Source of the DNA: Paramecium octaurelia
Taxonomy: Eukaryota > Ciliophora > Oligohymenophorea > Peniculida > Parameciidae
Reading direction: 5' to 3'
NCBI GenBank assembly: GCA_905182995.1
Contig: CAJJDP010000155.1
Location: 186,001 to 250,000, forward strand
DNA: 64,000 nucleotides
Positions 23,328 to 35,345 of this stretch are shown here, in pieces. The notes beneath the pieces are model-generated. The model was given only the letters and a program-made list of their open reading frames with translations, was not told the DNA's origin and ran no database searches. A program made the translations under genes and the position numbers. Position 1 is the first letter of the stretch, and each line of letters begins with the position of its first letter.

Positions 23328-26300
23328 TCATTTTAATAACTTCAAATGAGCAACATCGTTTGGACATGTAGAAACCAATGCTTAAAATAGTTTCTAGGAT
23401 GCTATTTTAATGTCTGGCTTCTATTCTTCTTGCAACTTCTTAGCCAAAGGAACAAGGTGTTTCACTACTAATTAAGGTCGCTCATCATAAAATTATTATA
23501 CAAAATCTAATCCTAATATTGTAAATTACTTGCTAGCATTGTTATGGCTATGCCTTTAGATTTGGCTGGACCATACAATATGAGATGTTAGATTTAAGGT
23601 AATGAATACTGAATGTCAATTTGTATCATGAGTTCGTGAAATAGGGATTCAGCTGATTGTCTTACTTAATTATTTGTGGACGAGACAGCTTTAAATACTC
23701 CATTCCATATATTAACATAGTTATTTTATATAGGAAGCTAATAAATAGTATTTAAAATAAAATACTTTAAGTGGTTCAACTAATTGGATGAACTATTCGC
23801 AAGTATACAACGCTATGTTTTTATTTCCATCATCGACTAATTTACATAGGAGATCCAAAAACTTATTGGAGTATTTATGACCATTCAAAGCTTAAGCCTC
23901 TTTTTTTGCGAAATTGCAAAGCCAATCAATAGCCTCCTTTTTTTGTTTCCAATCTTTGCCCATTTCTGCCTAATTCATATAGTTTGGCATCTATTCAAAA
24001 TCAGCTGACAACTTTTTATTGTTAGGAGTTCTATTTCTTAATTCTGGTGTTCTAGCTTCTTTTGTTTAAGTAGCGCCAAACCTTCTAAATTCAGAGGTTG
24101 TTGTAGATTCACCATTAATGATTGTCAGAATTCTTTTGCATTCTCCCTCAGGTGCCAATTTGATGATCAATGATTCTAGTTCCCTTTTATCAATTTAACT
24201 TATTAAGCTAAGCAACCCTTCTTTAGCAATTTATCTTACTTCTTAACCTTGATCGCAAACATATACACACAGAATTTGAAGCATTTTTTCAAAATAGTAT
24301 TTGCTGGGATCCAATAAATTATTCAATGCGTAACAGATATTCACCTTAACAGCTATTGATTTGCTCTAATAAACTTATGTAATGAGAGAAATAGATTTTT
24401 ATTCACTGCAATTTTATAATAAAGAGATAGTTGATTTTCTAACTTCTTCACTTATAAATGTATTGAGATCGATAGCTTTCTTTATTAATTTTTATAGAGC
24501 TTAATCCAGCACACAATCCAAGTCTTTTTTATAAATATCACTCAGTTCTTACAGAGATATCAAAGCATTTTTAGACACTCCACTCCTTAGGTTTTCAATT
24601 TATTTGACCATTTCTTATAAGATTTATGGGAAATTGACCGATTTTCTGAGTAATTCAGTATTGTGTTTTGCCAACCTTCTTAGATTGTTGAGGGCTTCAA
24701 ACTACCTATTCCAATCATCATATCTTAATTCATTCAGCAAGGTCTTAAGGACAGATTCTGGTTGATCTAATGGCAAGACTTCATCCAAATAAATTGGCTA
24801 GAATGTTTTATCTGCTTCAGTCTTTGGTTTTCTTTGGAAAGGCTTGGTGTAAGTTAGACCAGTGTCTTGATCTGGAATGTCTTATTATGGATTTTTAACT
24901 ATTCTAAACGGTTTGCTTTGTTAAGTGGCTGGTGGCTGATTATATTCCTGCTGTTATTGAGCATTTCTGAACTCAATGCTGGAAGATTGAGGGTGAGATT
25001 CAGCTTTTTGTGCACTTCTCTATTATTTTTGGGGCTGAGAAATGATGGTAGGCACATATCCTTATTATTGGGATTGGAAAATGGGTATGTCAAATTATTA
25101 CTAATGCTTAGGTTCAGGTAAAGATTGTGTATATTGTTCCTTTGGGTCTCTTTGTTCTTTTTTGAATCGCAATTGTGGGAGATCAGATTTGTTAGAAGAT
25201 GCGGTGCTAACATCGATTTAGTTAAAGAGATCCTCAGTGATACAGAGCTATGAGAACACTCGCTTGGTCAAAGGCTGATTGATTGTGGCCAACTGAGTAA
25301 GGGTGTCGATGGCTTTAGAGCGCAGTTTCTATTTCTGGTCCTCGAGGAAAGGAGCCACTTCTTTGATGGCCAACTCGAGGTGTTGTGAAAGCTGCATATT
25401 GAGGAATCAGGTTACCAGCATCTTATTTCTTTGGACCAAGTCAATTAGAAGATCTAAGCATTCTTCTTTGTAAAAAGAATTCTTGTTTGGCAACTACAAG
25501 ATTTGAATCAGTAATTCTCCATCTCCAATTTTCTACAAATACATCACCAACACTTATCTAACAGCAGTCCTGATCGCTGATTTCGAATCCCCTAGCTTAG
25601 TGTATATATTAACTATGTTGCTACTCTTCACTATGTTAAACTACAAACATCTTTGCATAATCTATAGAGTAGTTAACACTATATTGAAGTTATGATCATT
25701 AACTAAATTTACAATATGTTCAAACAAGACCTCCACTTATAAAGGAGTCAAGACTACATCTTACAGTTCCTCATATATTCTTTGTATTGCTTCAGCTCTC
25801 ATCTGCCACTATGTATCTTTCAAGTCTTCCAACTTGTCGAATGGCAATCCATTAGGTGTGGGCTCTCTCAATCTGATCTCTTGTCTCATCTAATTGGTTT
25901 CCTTCATCTATTCTACAAAATGCTCCACTTGAGATTGAATTCCCATTGGCAATTATGCATGACATTACTTATATTAATTCAAACTAATCAAAGTTATCAA
26001 AGTCTAGAAATATAAACATATTCATACCTATTCTGTGGCCTTACAAACTGCTATGTTACAATCGCACAACTTCCCTAACAACATCTCCACCATATTCTTA
26101 ACCATTCCACTCCCAGGCTCCAAATGCTATCCTTCTGATAAAAACAGCGATTGCAATGAATTCACATTCTTCTATCTCACCACCCACTTATATTATATAC
26201 TAAAAAATTCTTACATTAGGGTGAATTAGACCTCTACTAAGCATTGCAGTAAGGACACCATCAAAACTCTCGTTAAAACGAATGTACGCCTGGAAAAGCT

Positions 26301-26506
26301 AATGGGATGCCTTCCTTAGATTCGGCTATTAATTATCCATCAATATCTTATACCAATTGATCTCCAAGGTTCTCTGACACCCTTGGAAAGCATCGTATTA
26401 TCTCTTTCTTATCCAAGAACTCATTCAACTGTAAAGTGGCATTGTAAAACAATTCACTCGAATGAGTACCATTGCTGCAAAATAGCTGGATTAATTCGTT
26501 TAACAT
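23328..26506 (-). CDS. TOG/HEAT-array microtubule-associated protein (TOGARAM/crescerin or CLASP-like)
   Basis: Minus strand from the ATG at 26506 to the TGA at 23328-23330, with several introns of 23-28 nt. The N-terminal third holds HEAT-type helices such as DKKEIIRCFPRVSENLGDQL, RAEAIQRIYEELQDVVLTP and LFEHIVNLVNDHNFNIVLTT. A Gln/Pro/Ser-rich linker lies near 24850-25150. The C-terminal part has a second array: DDWNRQFEALNNLRRLAKHN, LRSGVSKNALISLQELSDIY, TFISEEVRKSTISLLQNCSE, then a last set starting KDWKQKKEAIDWLCNFAKKE. The order W-x-x-R-x-E-A, S-x-x-AL-x-x-L and FI-x-x-x-V is typical of TOG domains of TOGARAM1 and CLASP, which bind tubulin and regulate microtubule plus ends or ciliary axonemes. 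XMAP215 is less likely. Confidence 0.8.
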
Positions 26507-26735
26507 ATTATATTTAAAAAATTATAATAATGCTCAGAATTAAAATACTGTCATAGAATAAACCAATTATCTCTAAAATACACTTATTCATCTTATCTTT
26601 GCAATCAAATTTCTTTTACTATTAATCAATCAAATTCGATTTAAAACTTGAATCAATATAAAATCTTATTTGATTTAATATTTTCTCTAAGAATATTCAT
26701 TAATGATGTAAGATTCTGTTAAATAATTGTATTTT

Positions 26736-27557
26736 TCACATAATAATTATCACCATTAATTCAATAATCATAGTTACTATGAGACCTTGACAAGGGACAC
26801 AACTTCCTTTACTAGATTTGCTATTACTCCAATGGTAAGTCCTTGCACTATTACCATAACAGTCATCAACATTCAAGTCACTGGGATTGGCTTCTCTACA
26901 CACTCCATTTTTAGTATCCCATTCACACGGAATAAAATTATTTAAATATGGACCTATGGTTGGAACACCAAAATCACATTAAGATTCCATTGTGTGTTTT
27001 GCACATGTCATATCTCTACACATGTAGGTGAGAGAATCAAAATAGCAAACATATGGTAAACATGACTTTGTTGTATTAGTCCACAATTCAGTACATGTTT
27101 AAAGAATGATACATTTCTGTTCTTTCCACATACACTTGCCATCTGGGGAAAAATAGTCATTACAAGTGTCTGGATCTGTAATATCCGAACAAGCCTATTG
27201 ATATTACATGGGTAAACAATTAATTCCATTTGAAGCAGGACAGTAGATATTGGCTGAAATACATTCAGATTGGTCTTTGCCTGGAATTGCCTGACAGGAT
27301 GTAAAATCATGGCACTATTTATCAAACCAATAACATCTATTTGATGACCAATTGCAATGATTTGACCACTCGATGTCAGAACATGCCACATCAACACACT
27401 AATTTTTCCGTGTATTCCAAGAACAATCTGAAAAGCCACTAAAACAGTCATTTGAATAAATCAATTCTGAGCATTTGCAACTGTTACTAATGTTCAAATT
27501 TGTTGATTTTATCAATATGACTGTACTAATTATCAAGATAGTTGTTTGTAAATGCAT
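26736..27557 (-). CDS. Cysteine-rich surface protein, Paramecium surface-antigen type, probably GPI-anchored
   Basis: Intronless, 273 residues, ATG at 27557, TGA at 26736-26738. A signal peptide (MHLQTTILIISTVILIKS) leads into about 35 Cys in a repeating pattern with Trp, such as CSDIEWSNHCNWSSNRC, CNDYFSPDGKCMWKEQKC and CEWDTKNGVC. The C-x(n)-W-x(n)-C spacing recalls the repeats of Paramecium surface antigens (immobilisation antigens). The C-terminus ends in a hydrophobic stretch (GLIVTMIIELMVIIIM) with no cytoplasmic tail, as in GPI signals. It is very short for an immobilisation antigen, so a small antigen-like surface protein is more likely. Each repeat keeps about 8 Cys; all are probably disulfide-bonded. 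Confidence 0.75.
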
Positions 27558-27603
27558 AATTAATAATTGTTAATGACAAATTTAATTTCGAAAATTCTTA
27601 TAT

Positions 27604-29297
27604 TCAAATTTAATCTAATATATAATTTTTTTTAAATTTCCATATTGTGGAAGTTAATATTATAAACTTTTAATTTATTAATAGAAAGTTTAAATAAGAG
27701 TTTTGAAGGTAGATGTAAAAATGATTATAAACTATTACAATACAATAATATATTTTATAGATATTCAAAAATTATTATTTCAAAAACGCACTACTATTGT
27801 TAAGAAGGAATTGCATAGATGATCTTCTTTCAAATTGCCTTCTTAATCTAATTAATTTTTAATTCTAAAGTTTGATTTTAAATTAATTATATTCTTCTTG
27901 GATATATATATTTTAAAGCCCTAAAACTATAATTCTACTCAAAGAATTTTGTAAAAGCTTTCTAATCTCTGTTATCATTGTACTCTCATTATGTTAAAAT
28001 TCTTATTAATGGATTAATTTATTATCCTCTGCTGGTTTTCTATTTTAGGTATCTGGTATTTGTTGCAAGCATTCTTCATTGCTATAAAACATATGGATAC
28101 TTTCTATAATTGAACAATAATATCCCAAAAATTGCATAAAGTTATTTTTAATTATATGTTGTACAATTCCATAATTTTTAATTACTTCTATTATTTGTCC
28201 TATTCAATTAATTTTTGAACTTTCTCCTTTTCAAACATTCATTTTCTCTTATTCCTTTCTATTATTCAAAAGATAAATTTCAAATTTGACTTAATGAATT
28301 TATTAGTTTTCATTCTTTTAAAAAGGGATTCCTTAAGACTTTCTATTGATTGACATATTTTCCAATTCACTGCAGATCTGCTCTCATCATTCAGGAGTAT
28401 TATTTTTTAACTGTTAATTCAGCGTCTTAGTTTTAAAATTACTATCAGATTAATATTTAGTTTCTTGAATATCTACTACTTCATTTTAGGAATAGTTATG
28501 ATGATGATCTTATTGGTGAAAATGTTTTTTTTAGAATTATTAGGCTACGATTTTGTAATTTTCTTCCGATACTTCCTTAAGAATAATTAGAATTATTGTA
28601 ATTTTTTCTTAGCTTTACCCAGATAATAAAGCACTTTTTATAAAGGGATGACTTTAAAGCCCTTTTAATACATAGCCTTGAAAACGCATTAAGTTAACAT
28701 ATTTTATTTGATATATAACATTATATTTATTCATTCTTTTTCATTTTTTAATTATTCGACAATTTCCTCTTCCAAATTTTAAGTGTCAGAATTTCCATCC
28801 ATTATTGTTTTTTACTTTTATTCAATATAGTTAATTACCTTTATACATTTGCTTAGATAGGCATATATTTAATCTTCATTCCAAATAGAGAATTGTATAA
28901 ACAGTTGTTCTTTGAAACCCTGCATATTTTCTTGTAATTTTTCGAGTTTGTCAACCATTGTACTTATTAGTTTTATTTCTTTTTCTTCTTTACCTTCTTT
29001 ATCTTTAATAGTAAATTTAAAGTGATCCCATGTAATATCATCTTTATCTTATTATACTTATTATTCTGTTTATGGTTGTGAGGTGTCTCCTTTTTACTAT
29101 TGTTCAGCCTTAAAAATTTTAAATATGCTTAAGTCACTATATTAATTTATGAAATTGGCTATGGCACATGTCAGATCATAATTAATATGGAAGTACATTT
29201 TAACTAATGGATATAAACAAATTATTTAATGGGATTCAAGTACTGAGTGGTATTTTTTTATGTATTTAATTTCTATGGATTTAATTTTTTCGCTCAT
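27604..29297 (-). CDS. Coiled-coil protein, unrecognised, with possible frameshifts
   Basis: The ATG at 29297 (MSEKIKSIEIKYIKKYHSVL) opens a frame with helical, charged segments such as KLISTMVDKLEKLQENMQGF and EEEIVEQLKNEKEQIQCY. Near 28405 the frame meets two TGA codons, while a neighbouring frame carries on with LLNDESRSAVNWKICQSIES. Further on QIIEVIKNYGIVQHIIKNNF and SMITEIRKLLQNSL-like segments appear in yet another register. Either unrecognised short introns or one to two frameshifts separate them. The 3' boundary is uncertain; 27604 is the first TGA in the last frame, and the final ~60 codons may be noncoding. Same strand as its neighbours. Confidence 0.45.
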
Positions 29298-29683
29298 TTT
29301 ATTAAAATGATTAGAATCCTTATAACCCTTTAAATTATTCTGCCCTATTGAAATTCATGACTTGAATCGTATATATACAAACCGTATTGAACTCAAGATA
29401 AATATGTTTGCATCTAATAAATCAAGATAGATCAAATTAAACCTAGAGGTTTGTTTAATTTAATACTCTTGAACATACATTCAATCGTACATATGTGAAA
29501 CTTTTTAAAATTATGAATTTAATTGTATGAAGTAATAAAACTAAGGAAACTCATAATAAAGCCCATTTTAACGAAATAGATATTAAATTATCTGATAAAT
29601 AAAACAACTAGAATCTAATTTAATAATAAGTTAACATCAAAAAATAAAAAGATCATTTTAGTTGATTTCATTAAATTGAATAT
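29298..29683. other. Spacer between coiled-coil and FEX genes
   Basis: AT-rich, 386 bp, no convincing frame on either strand. It should hold the promoter of the upstream-lying minus-strand gene at 27604-29297 and the 3' flank of the channel gene. Confidence 0.5.
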
Positions 29684-30472
29684 TCAAGGTAAATATTGGT
29701 ATATAACTAATCCAATATAAACACTCAAAAATATAGAAATCCAATAATACATAAATCTTAGTTCAATTGATTACATTATGCAAATTTCTTTTATCCATGT
29801 TGATACTGTTGAGAGACTACCACAAAACCCTTTTAGTACAGAATTTATAATCATCTTGCCATTATCATCATAATGGATTTTCTAAATCAAGAGTGCTTCA
29901 GCTATCCAAACTGCAAATAAATTGCACATTAAAGTACCAAATGGGAACTCTTTATGATTCAATTTGCTAATATAAAATCTTAAAATTGCTCCAAAAGGTG
30001 ATAATAATGCAGTTACAATCATACTCCATCTTTGAAATAGTACTTAAAATATTATCAACTTTAGAAATGCTAAATATATTAATTTTTGATGGAATGGAAA
30101 TTTGAATTCGATTTCAGCGTTCTAGCCAAGTTTGAATCCAGAATATGCAACCGTGCTTCCAATAAATATATTAATTATGCAATTATACCATTGTTCTGAA
30201 TTAGCTAATTCAATGACACCTATAATCCAAGATGAAAAAGTAGTTAAACATCCACAAAATCCTGTGCTGATAGCTAAATGAGAACTGAAATCTCTGTTTT
30301 TATACCTTTCATTATAAAATCCAATCACAAAGGATCCAATAAAATTGTCAAATATATCCATAGGTATTGTTTATTCTGTAAGTATGTTGCCAACTATCGA
30401 TACAATTTCTAATCTCATGCTTACTCCAATATAAGCCCCTATGGATAAAAATAAAAAATTTTAGTTATCCAT
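29684..30472 (-). CDS. FEX: Fluoride export channel, FEX/CrcB (Fluc) family, two fused domains
   Basis: Intronless, 262 residues, ATG at 30472, TGA at 29684-29686. Two CrcB-type halves are fused head to tail as in eukaryotic FEX. The first half carries NFIGSFVIGF and STGFCGCLTTFSSWIIG; the second carries GTLMCNLFAVWIAEALL and KGFCGSLSTVSTWIKE. The GFCGxLTTFS signature with its Phe box and polar Thr/Ser track is diagnostic, and the conserved Asn of each half (N in GNI/DNFIGS and MCNLF) is present. About eight or nine membrane segments are predicted by hydrophobicity. FEX channels release fluoride that enters as HF. The second half has STVS where the first has TTFS, so the two halves may be functionally unequal, as described for yeast FEX. 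Confidence 0.92.
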
Positions 30473-30818
30473 TATTGTTTTGAGTTAATTTAATGATAAT
30501 TTAAGAAAGGGTAAACAAGTAAAAAAGAATAAAATCTACTTTGGCCTTGACATACATGAATAATATATTCAATGAAAGGTTGAGCAATCCAGAAATGAAA
30601 CTACAGAAGGATCAATTCAATTACTTTTTAATGGTTTAGTCTAAGAGTATATTTTTTAAAGTATGATATAGGTTATTATTTATAATGAATTTTAAATATG
30701 AATGTTTGATAAATACATGAATGGAAATATAATATATGAAATCATGAATATTATGGAAGTGAAAAAAAGCCAGCATAACACAAATAATAGAAATACTTAT
30801 GATGTATTTATTGATATT
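30473..30818. other. Spacer with a 36-codon plus-strand frame
   Basis: Between the FEX start and the TMBIM stop. A short plus-strand frame at 30556-30666 reads MNNIFNERLSNPEMKLQKDQ and looks codon-like, but has no partner exon that I can find. Not called as a gene. Confidence 0.35.
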
Positions 30819-31938
30819 TCATTTTTTTCCAAACAATATCATCAGAATCTGCAATATTCTCAAGAATAATATTATGATATCGATGTAAATGAACATAGTT
30901 CCGATCACATAATCATCAATACTTAATTGATGAGACTAAATATATTATGATCATGTTACCTTTCCTCCAATAATCAATTGAGTATCATAAATTAGGTAGA
31001 AACCATAAAGGACTACGGATAAGGAACATAATAAGAGCCATAAGATGATATTAAAAAAGAAAATGGCAAAGATGAAGAGGATAAACATTATAGAGGCCAG
31101 AATGAATAAAGCACCTCCTAATCACTATTTTTCTAATAAATACCTGCCATAGTAAAATCTGTTTTTGTTCTGCATGCATAGACAGTTAACGAAGCAGTGA
31201 CTGCAAATGTCATAAGTGCAGCAATCAAGATCAAGGTTCCACCATTTTCAAAAGCATCCTTACAAACTGCACATGAACCAGCAACAACAAATGAAAAGCT
31301 AATTGTAAATATTGTTAAGGCAATATAATTATTGGGAACCTTTTTGTTTATATTATATATTGTGTACTTTTCTTGCTACTTTTTTACAGCAAAAAATAGC
31401 GATTTCAGTGATAAAGGCAACAGCAAACATACTCCAATAAAATGGTGTTGCTTAATAACTATATGGATTAATTAATAAATCTCTGAATCCTTATGAGAAA
31501 CATGCAATAGCTACCATTAAAAATGTCACAAATAATTGAATGGTTAGTAAACTATAAACCTTAACAATAAATTTCTTTCTTTAATCAAACCCAACATTGC
31601 TTAAAAAGGATTCTCCAAGATCATAATCAACCAAAGGGTTTTTTTCTAATTTTATTTTATAATTTACATTATTCATCTATCACAACATTATGTTGAGGTT
31701 GGGTCTATTGATAATAAGGCTATTGTTGGACAGGCTATTAAACTTATTGATATTAGTAATTAGGTTATTGGGATTGGTAATATTATTATTATGGTGGGTA
31801 TTACTGTTATTGTTATTAAGGATAGGGTTACTATTATTAGGAATATTACTAAGAGTACTATTAGGGATATTGCTAGGGGTATTATTATTAATTTTATTGA
31901 GGGTACTGAGGATTTGATTATTAGTATGGATTTGACAT
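30819..31938 (-). CDS. TMBIM/lifeguard (Bax inhibitor-1 family) protein with Gln/Pro/Tyr-rich N-terminus
   Basis: Minus strand, ATG at 31938, TGA at 30819-30821; introns of 22, 28, 26 and 24 nt give 339 residues. The first ~80 residues are almost only Gln, Pro, Tyr, Ser and Asn (PQYPQQNQQQYPQQYPQQYS), encoded mainly by TAA and TAG. This matches the Pro-rich N-terminus of GRINA/LFG1. Then RKKFIVKVYSLLTIQLFVTF, the family N-terminal helix, and six further hydrophobic segments including ALMTFAVTASLTVYACRTKT, GFYLIYDTQLIIGGK and a C-terminal DDYVIGTMFIYIDIIILFLR. The DTQ and DYV acidic pair corresponds to the conserved Asp couple of BI-1 calcium leak channels. Located in ER or Golgi in other eukaryotes. 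The 28-nt intron ends AAAAAG rather than TAG. Confidence 0.92.
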
Positions 31939-33166
31939 AAAATTCTATAATATTAATATTTAAACAACTTAATAAGTTATCTTAATAAATAATCGAAATT
32001 TTTATAAATCCTTAATCTTACTTTCATCATTAAAATGTAAAAATTTGCAATTTTAAGTAAAAAAATTATTGATGCGCCTAATATTCTAAAGTTTTGAAAA
32101 TAACAATAATGTGTTAGTTAAGTCTTAGAGAGTAGACAATAATAAGAATTTTTCAGGAATTACTGCTAATCATTCTAAATAATTAATTCACAATTAAAAT
32201 ATATAAACAACACTCAAAAAAGTAAATATTATATTCATACAGCTATCTATAATAAATATCTTAATAATTTTAAGTTATATAATTAACTCATTATAATTGG
32301 GCTTAATTTCTATGAAATAATTGAGAACTAAAGGGGATTACCAGTTGAGTACATAAAAAAATAATAATCATTTTGCATAGAATATTTCTGGGTGTCTTGT
32401 AAGAGATTTAATGCTTAAAATATAAAATTTTGGTTTCTGTATCAAATTAGAAAACAAACACTATAACAATAAGGATTTGCGATTAAGATAATAGAATTTG
32501 ATAGATTAAAAAAGTGTTATTTAACTTATAAAATAAGTTGGCGTAGTAATCTAGCCATTCCAACTTAATAATTTTAATGAATTGGGATAAGATACTTTAT
32601 AAATTAAAGTATGTTTTTGATTAATAAAAATTTTTTTAATTTTATATGCACTTATCATATGTGTATGTTTTGTATCTTTACAAATTTTCCTTGCAGGCTT
32701 CTGAATAATGAATCATTAAATCTTGAAGCATTTAAACTTAATTTATTCTTCTTATACTGCTGCAAAAGCTTTAAAATATGATTAAAGACCTTTTTTCAGG
32801 TATCTGATGATCATCAGAATAGGAAGATTTGATTAATTATATTACTTGTCATTATAGTAGTCTTTATTATAACCTAATAATAGGCAGAATCTAATGAGCC
32901 CAAGGCGCATTTGGCTTATAAATTGAAACCACCATTCAAACCTGAATGAAATTTTATTATGAAAATTTTTAAAAATTTATTAGTTTATTATTAATGTCTA
33001 ACCCTACAATAAATATAACCTTTAAATTATAACGCTGCTAATCATTTAACTTTTGAAATTGATTATACAAAATAAATTTATTTTGGCTTTAAATAAATTT
33101 AAATCAAAAATTTTTTGGAGAATCAGATTAATAATAATAATAATAATAATAATGATGAAAAATTAA
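31939..33166. other. Long AT-rich spacer, 1.2 kb, with (AAT)n tract
   Basis: No frame with coding character on either strand. An (AAT)n microsatellite of about eight units lies at 33128-33154. Unusually long for this gene-dense genome type. Confidence 0.5.
33128..33154. repeat. (TAA/AAT)n microsatellite
   Basis: About eight consecutive AAT units just downstream of the stop of the fragment at 33167. Confidence 0.8.
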
Positions 33167-33503
33167 TCATTAACTGGGTTGATTCTATTGTTTAGCTTTT
33201 TTAAAGAATGTTTCGCATTCTGTTTTTATCAATTTCTTGATTCTCGTTGCTAGTTTTTACATGGATTCTGGGATGGCCTTATGTACCTTTGAATAAAGGG
33301 TTTCGCGGTGTCCTGGACATACTCTTGGATCTTTTACGATTTTTCCAGCCAGTTGCCAGGTTCACCAAATAAGTGCTCTTCAAACATGTGTTAAGCAGTC
33401 ATGTTTTCTAATGAGAAGAACATTACCTCCAGCTGTGTTTGAAGGGTTCAAAAACTTCATATCCAGGGATTCTTTTTATTACTTAGTTTTGTACTTCTCA
33501 TCC
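33167..33503 (-). pseudogene. 3' fragment of an unrecognised gene, cut by the gap, related to 39062-39612
   Basis: Minus-strand segments EVFEPFKHSWRQCSSHQK and, after a shift of one base, FEEHLFGEPGNWLEKSQKI match KVFQPFKQNWRKYKSHGQ and DHLYDEAGNWQEKVEKV in 39062-39612. A further shift is needed to reach RIKKLIKTECETFFKKAK before the TGA at 33167-33169. Two register changes in 330 bp suggest decay, or sequence errors next to the gap. The 5' part is inside the Ns. The family is not recognised; codon use is richer in G and C than the surrounding DNA, as for an expressed gene. Confidence 0.5.
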
Positions 33504-34289
33504 NNNNNNNNNNNNNNNNNNNNNNNNNNNNNNNNNNNNNNNNNNNNNNNNNNNNNNNNNNNNNNNNNNNNNNNNNNNNNNNNNNNNNNNNNNNNNNNNN
33601 NNNNNNNNNNNNNNNNNNNNNNNNNNNNNNNNNNNNNNNNNNNNNNNNNNNNNNNNNNNNNNNNNNNNNNNNNNNNNNNNNNNNNNNNNNNNNNNNNNNN
33701 NNNNNNNNNNNNNNNNNNNNNNNNNNNNNNNNNNNNNNNNNNNNNNNNNNNNNNNNNNNNNNNNNNNNNNNNNNNNNNNNNNNNNNNNNNNNNNNNNNNN
33801 NNNNNNNNNNNNNNNNNNNNNNNNNNNNNNNNNNNNNNNNNNNNNNNNNNNNNNNNNNNNNNNNNNNNNNNNNNNNNNNNNNNNNNNNNNNNNNNNNNNN
33901 NNNNNNNNNNNNNNNNNNNNNNNNNNNNNNNNNNNNNNNNNNNNNNNNNNNNNNNNNNNNNNNNNNNNNNNNNNNNNNNNNNNNNNNNNNNNNNNNNNNN
34001 NNNNNNNNNNNNNNNNNNNNNNNNNNNNNNNNNNNNNNNNNNNNNNNNNNNNNNNNNNNNNNNNNNNNNNNNNNNNNNNNNNNNNNNNNNNNNNNNNNNN
34101 NNNNNNNNNNNNNNNNNNNNNNNNNNNNNNNNNNNNNNNNNNNNNNNNNNNNNNNNNNNNNNNNNNNNNNNNNNNNNNNNNNNNNNNNNNNNNNNNNNNN
34201 NNNNNNNNNNNNNNNNNNNNNNNNNNNNNNNNNNNNNNNNNNNNNNNNNNNNNNNNNNNNNNNNNNNNNNNNNNNNNNNNNNNNNNNNN
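33504..34289. other. Assembly gap (Ns), 786 bp as written
   Basis: A run of N. The frames that appear to cross it are meaningless. It hides the 5' part of the gene at 33167. Confidence 0.99.
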
Positions 34290-34639
34290 ATATATTTAAG
34301 AAATATTTAATGTGAATGAAAAAATTAGTACTAGAAATAATAAGAAAAAAAGGAATTTTACCTAAATTTGTACTGATGATATATGCTTTAACTATTAACA
34401 ATAATTATATTTAATACATAATTGGATTCATTAGCATAATTGATTTATCAAAATAGAGTGAAAATAAACTAATTGGCAACTCTAGAATAATGGCATTAAA
34501 AATCAAAATATGGTGAAATTTGAATCCAGATAATATTTATCTCTACATATATATCACATGTTCTAATAAACCTTTTTTGTTTCTTGATACTTTTCTTCCT
34601 TAATGTCTATTCAGGCTTTAGAGTCTGCTTTATATAACA

Positions 34640-35290
34640 ATGGTTTAAAATTCTAGATGCTATCAATTATGATATATCTGTAAAATTTGAATAATCGTCA
34701 TGAACTTTACTTGCTTTTGTGTGAATAGCTCCATTATTATTTATTTCTCAAGTTTCTCTATCATCTTAGTCCATCGTTATTGTGTTGTTTTTTCAGCTAT
34801 TTTTTCATATTGAACTTGATTACTAGTATTTTAGAGAACCTTCAAATTGGAATTGTGATTTAAGATCAATTATTGTTTCTTTTATTACCAATAATGCAGT
34901 GTTATCTAATATATATAATGAGAGCAAAACAAATCAAGTATTTTAATACTGTTATATTTTCAATTTCAGAGTTTTGCCTCAACAGGTTAGTTTAATTTGA
35001 ATATAAAAATGTGTATATATACTAAATTTATAAATTATAATTAACTATAATCTTTGGCTGGATTATCTTTATTTAGGCTTTAATCAATTTCTTTAAGTCA
35101 ACGTTATGATTTTGCTATTAAAAATGTTATTGATTCAATTCATTTACATCCAAATCTAATTTAGAATATTCGATGCTCACTACTGAAAAACCATTAACAA
35201 GAGTTTCTTTTTGGCAATTTTTATCATATTTTACAATACACTAATTTATTGAAATCTGTATGACATTTAGTTAGGAGGGATTAATCGCTT
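34640..35290 (-). CDS. Possible small gene or downstream remnant, unrecognised
   Basis: Minus-strand codon-like stretches: EYSKLDLDVNELNQQHFQQQ and LKKLIKAQIKIIQPKIIVNY near 35000-35250, and EKTTQQRWTKMIEKLEKQ near 34720-34800. They lie just downstream of the pseudokinase gene stop on the same strand and can be joined only with one or more introns. No start codon is secure. The rest of 34290-34640 shows nothing. Confidence 0.3.
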
Positions 35291-35345
35291 GGTAAAAATA
35301 AAAATATGTATAAAATTTTATAATTTTATCTTGTTCATTTATAAT

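Noticed and set aside
24867..25213. Overlapping 84- and 104-residue frames on both strands
   Set aside because: Both fall on the low-complexity linker of the TOG gene and have no coding context of their own.
27008..27451. 147-residue minus-strand frame
   Set aside because: It is an out-of-register shadow of the Cys-rich surface protein, whose own frame has a signal peptide and a regular Cys pattern.
31690..31917. Poly-Leu frame on the plus strand
   Set aside because: It is the reverse complement of the Gln/Pro/Tyr-rich TMBIM N-terminus, which is supported by family match and intron structure.
33411..34401. Two ~300-residue frames crossing 33504-34289
   Set aside because: They consist almost entirely of N; the flanks do not form one coding sequence.
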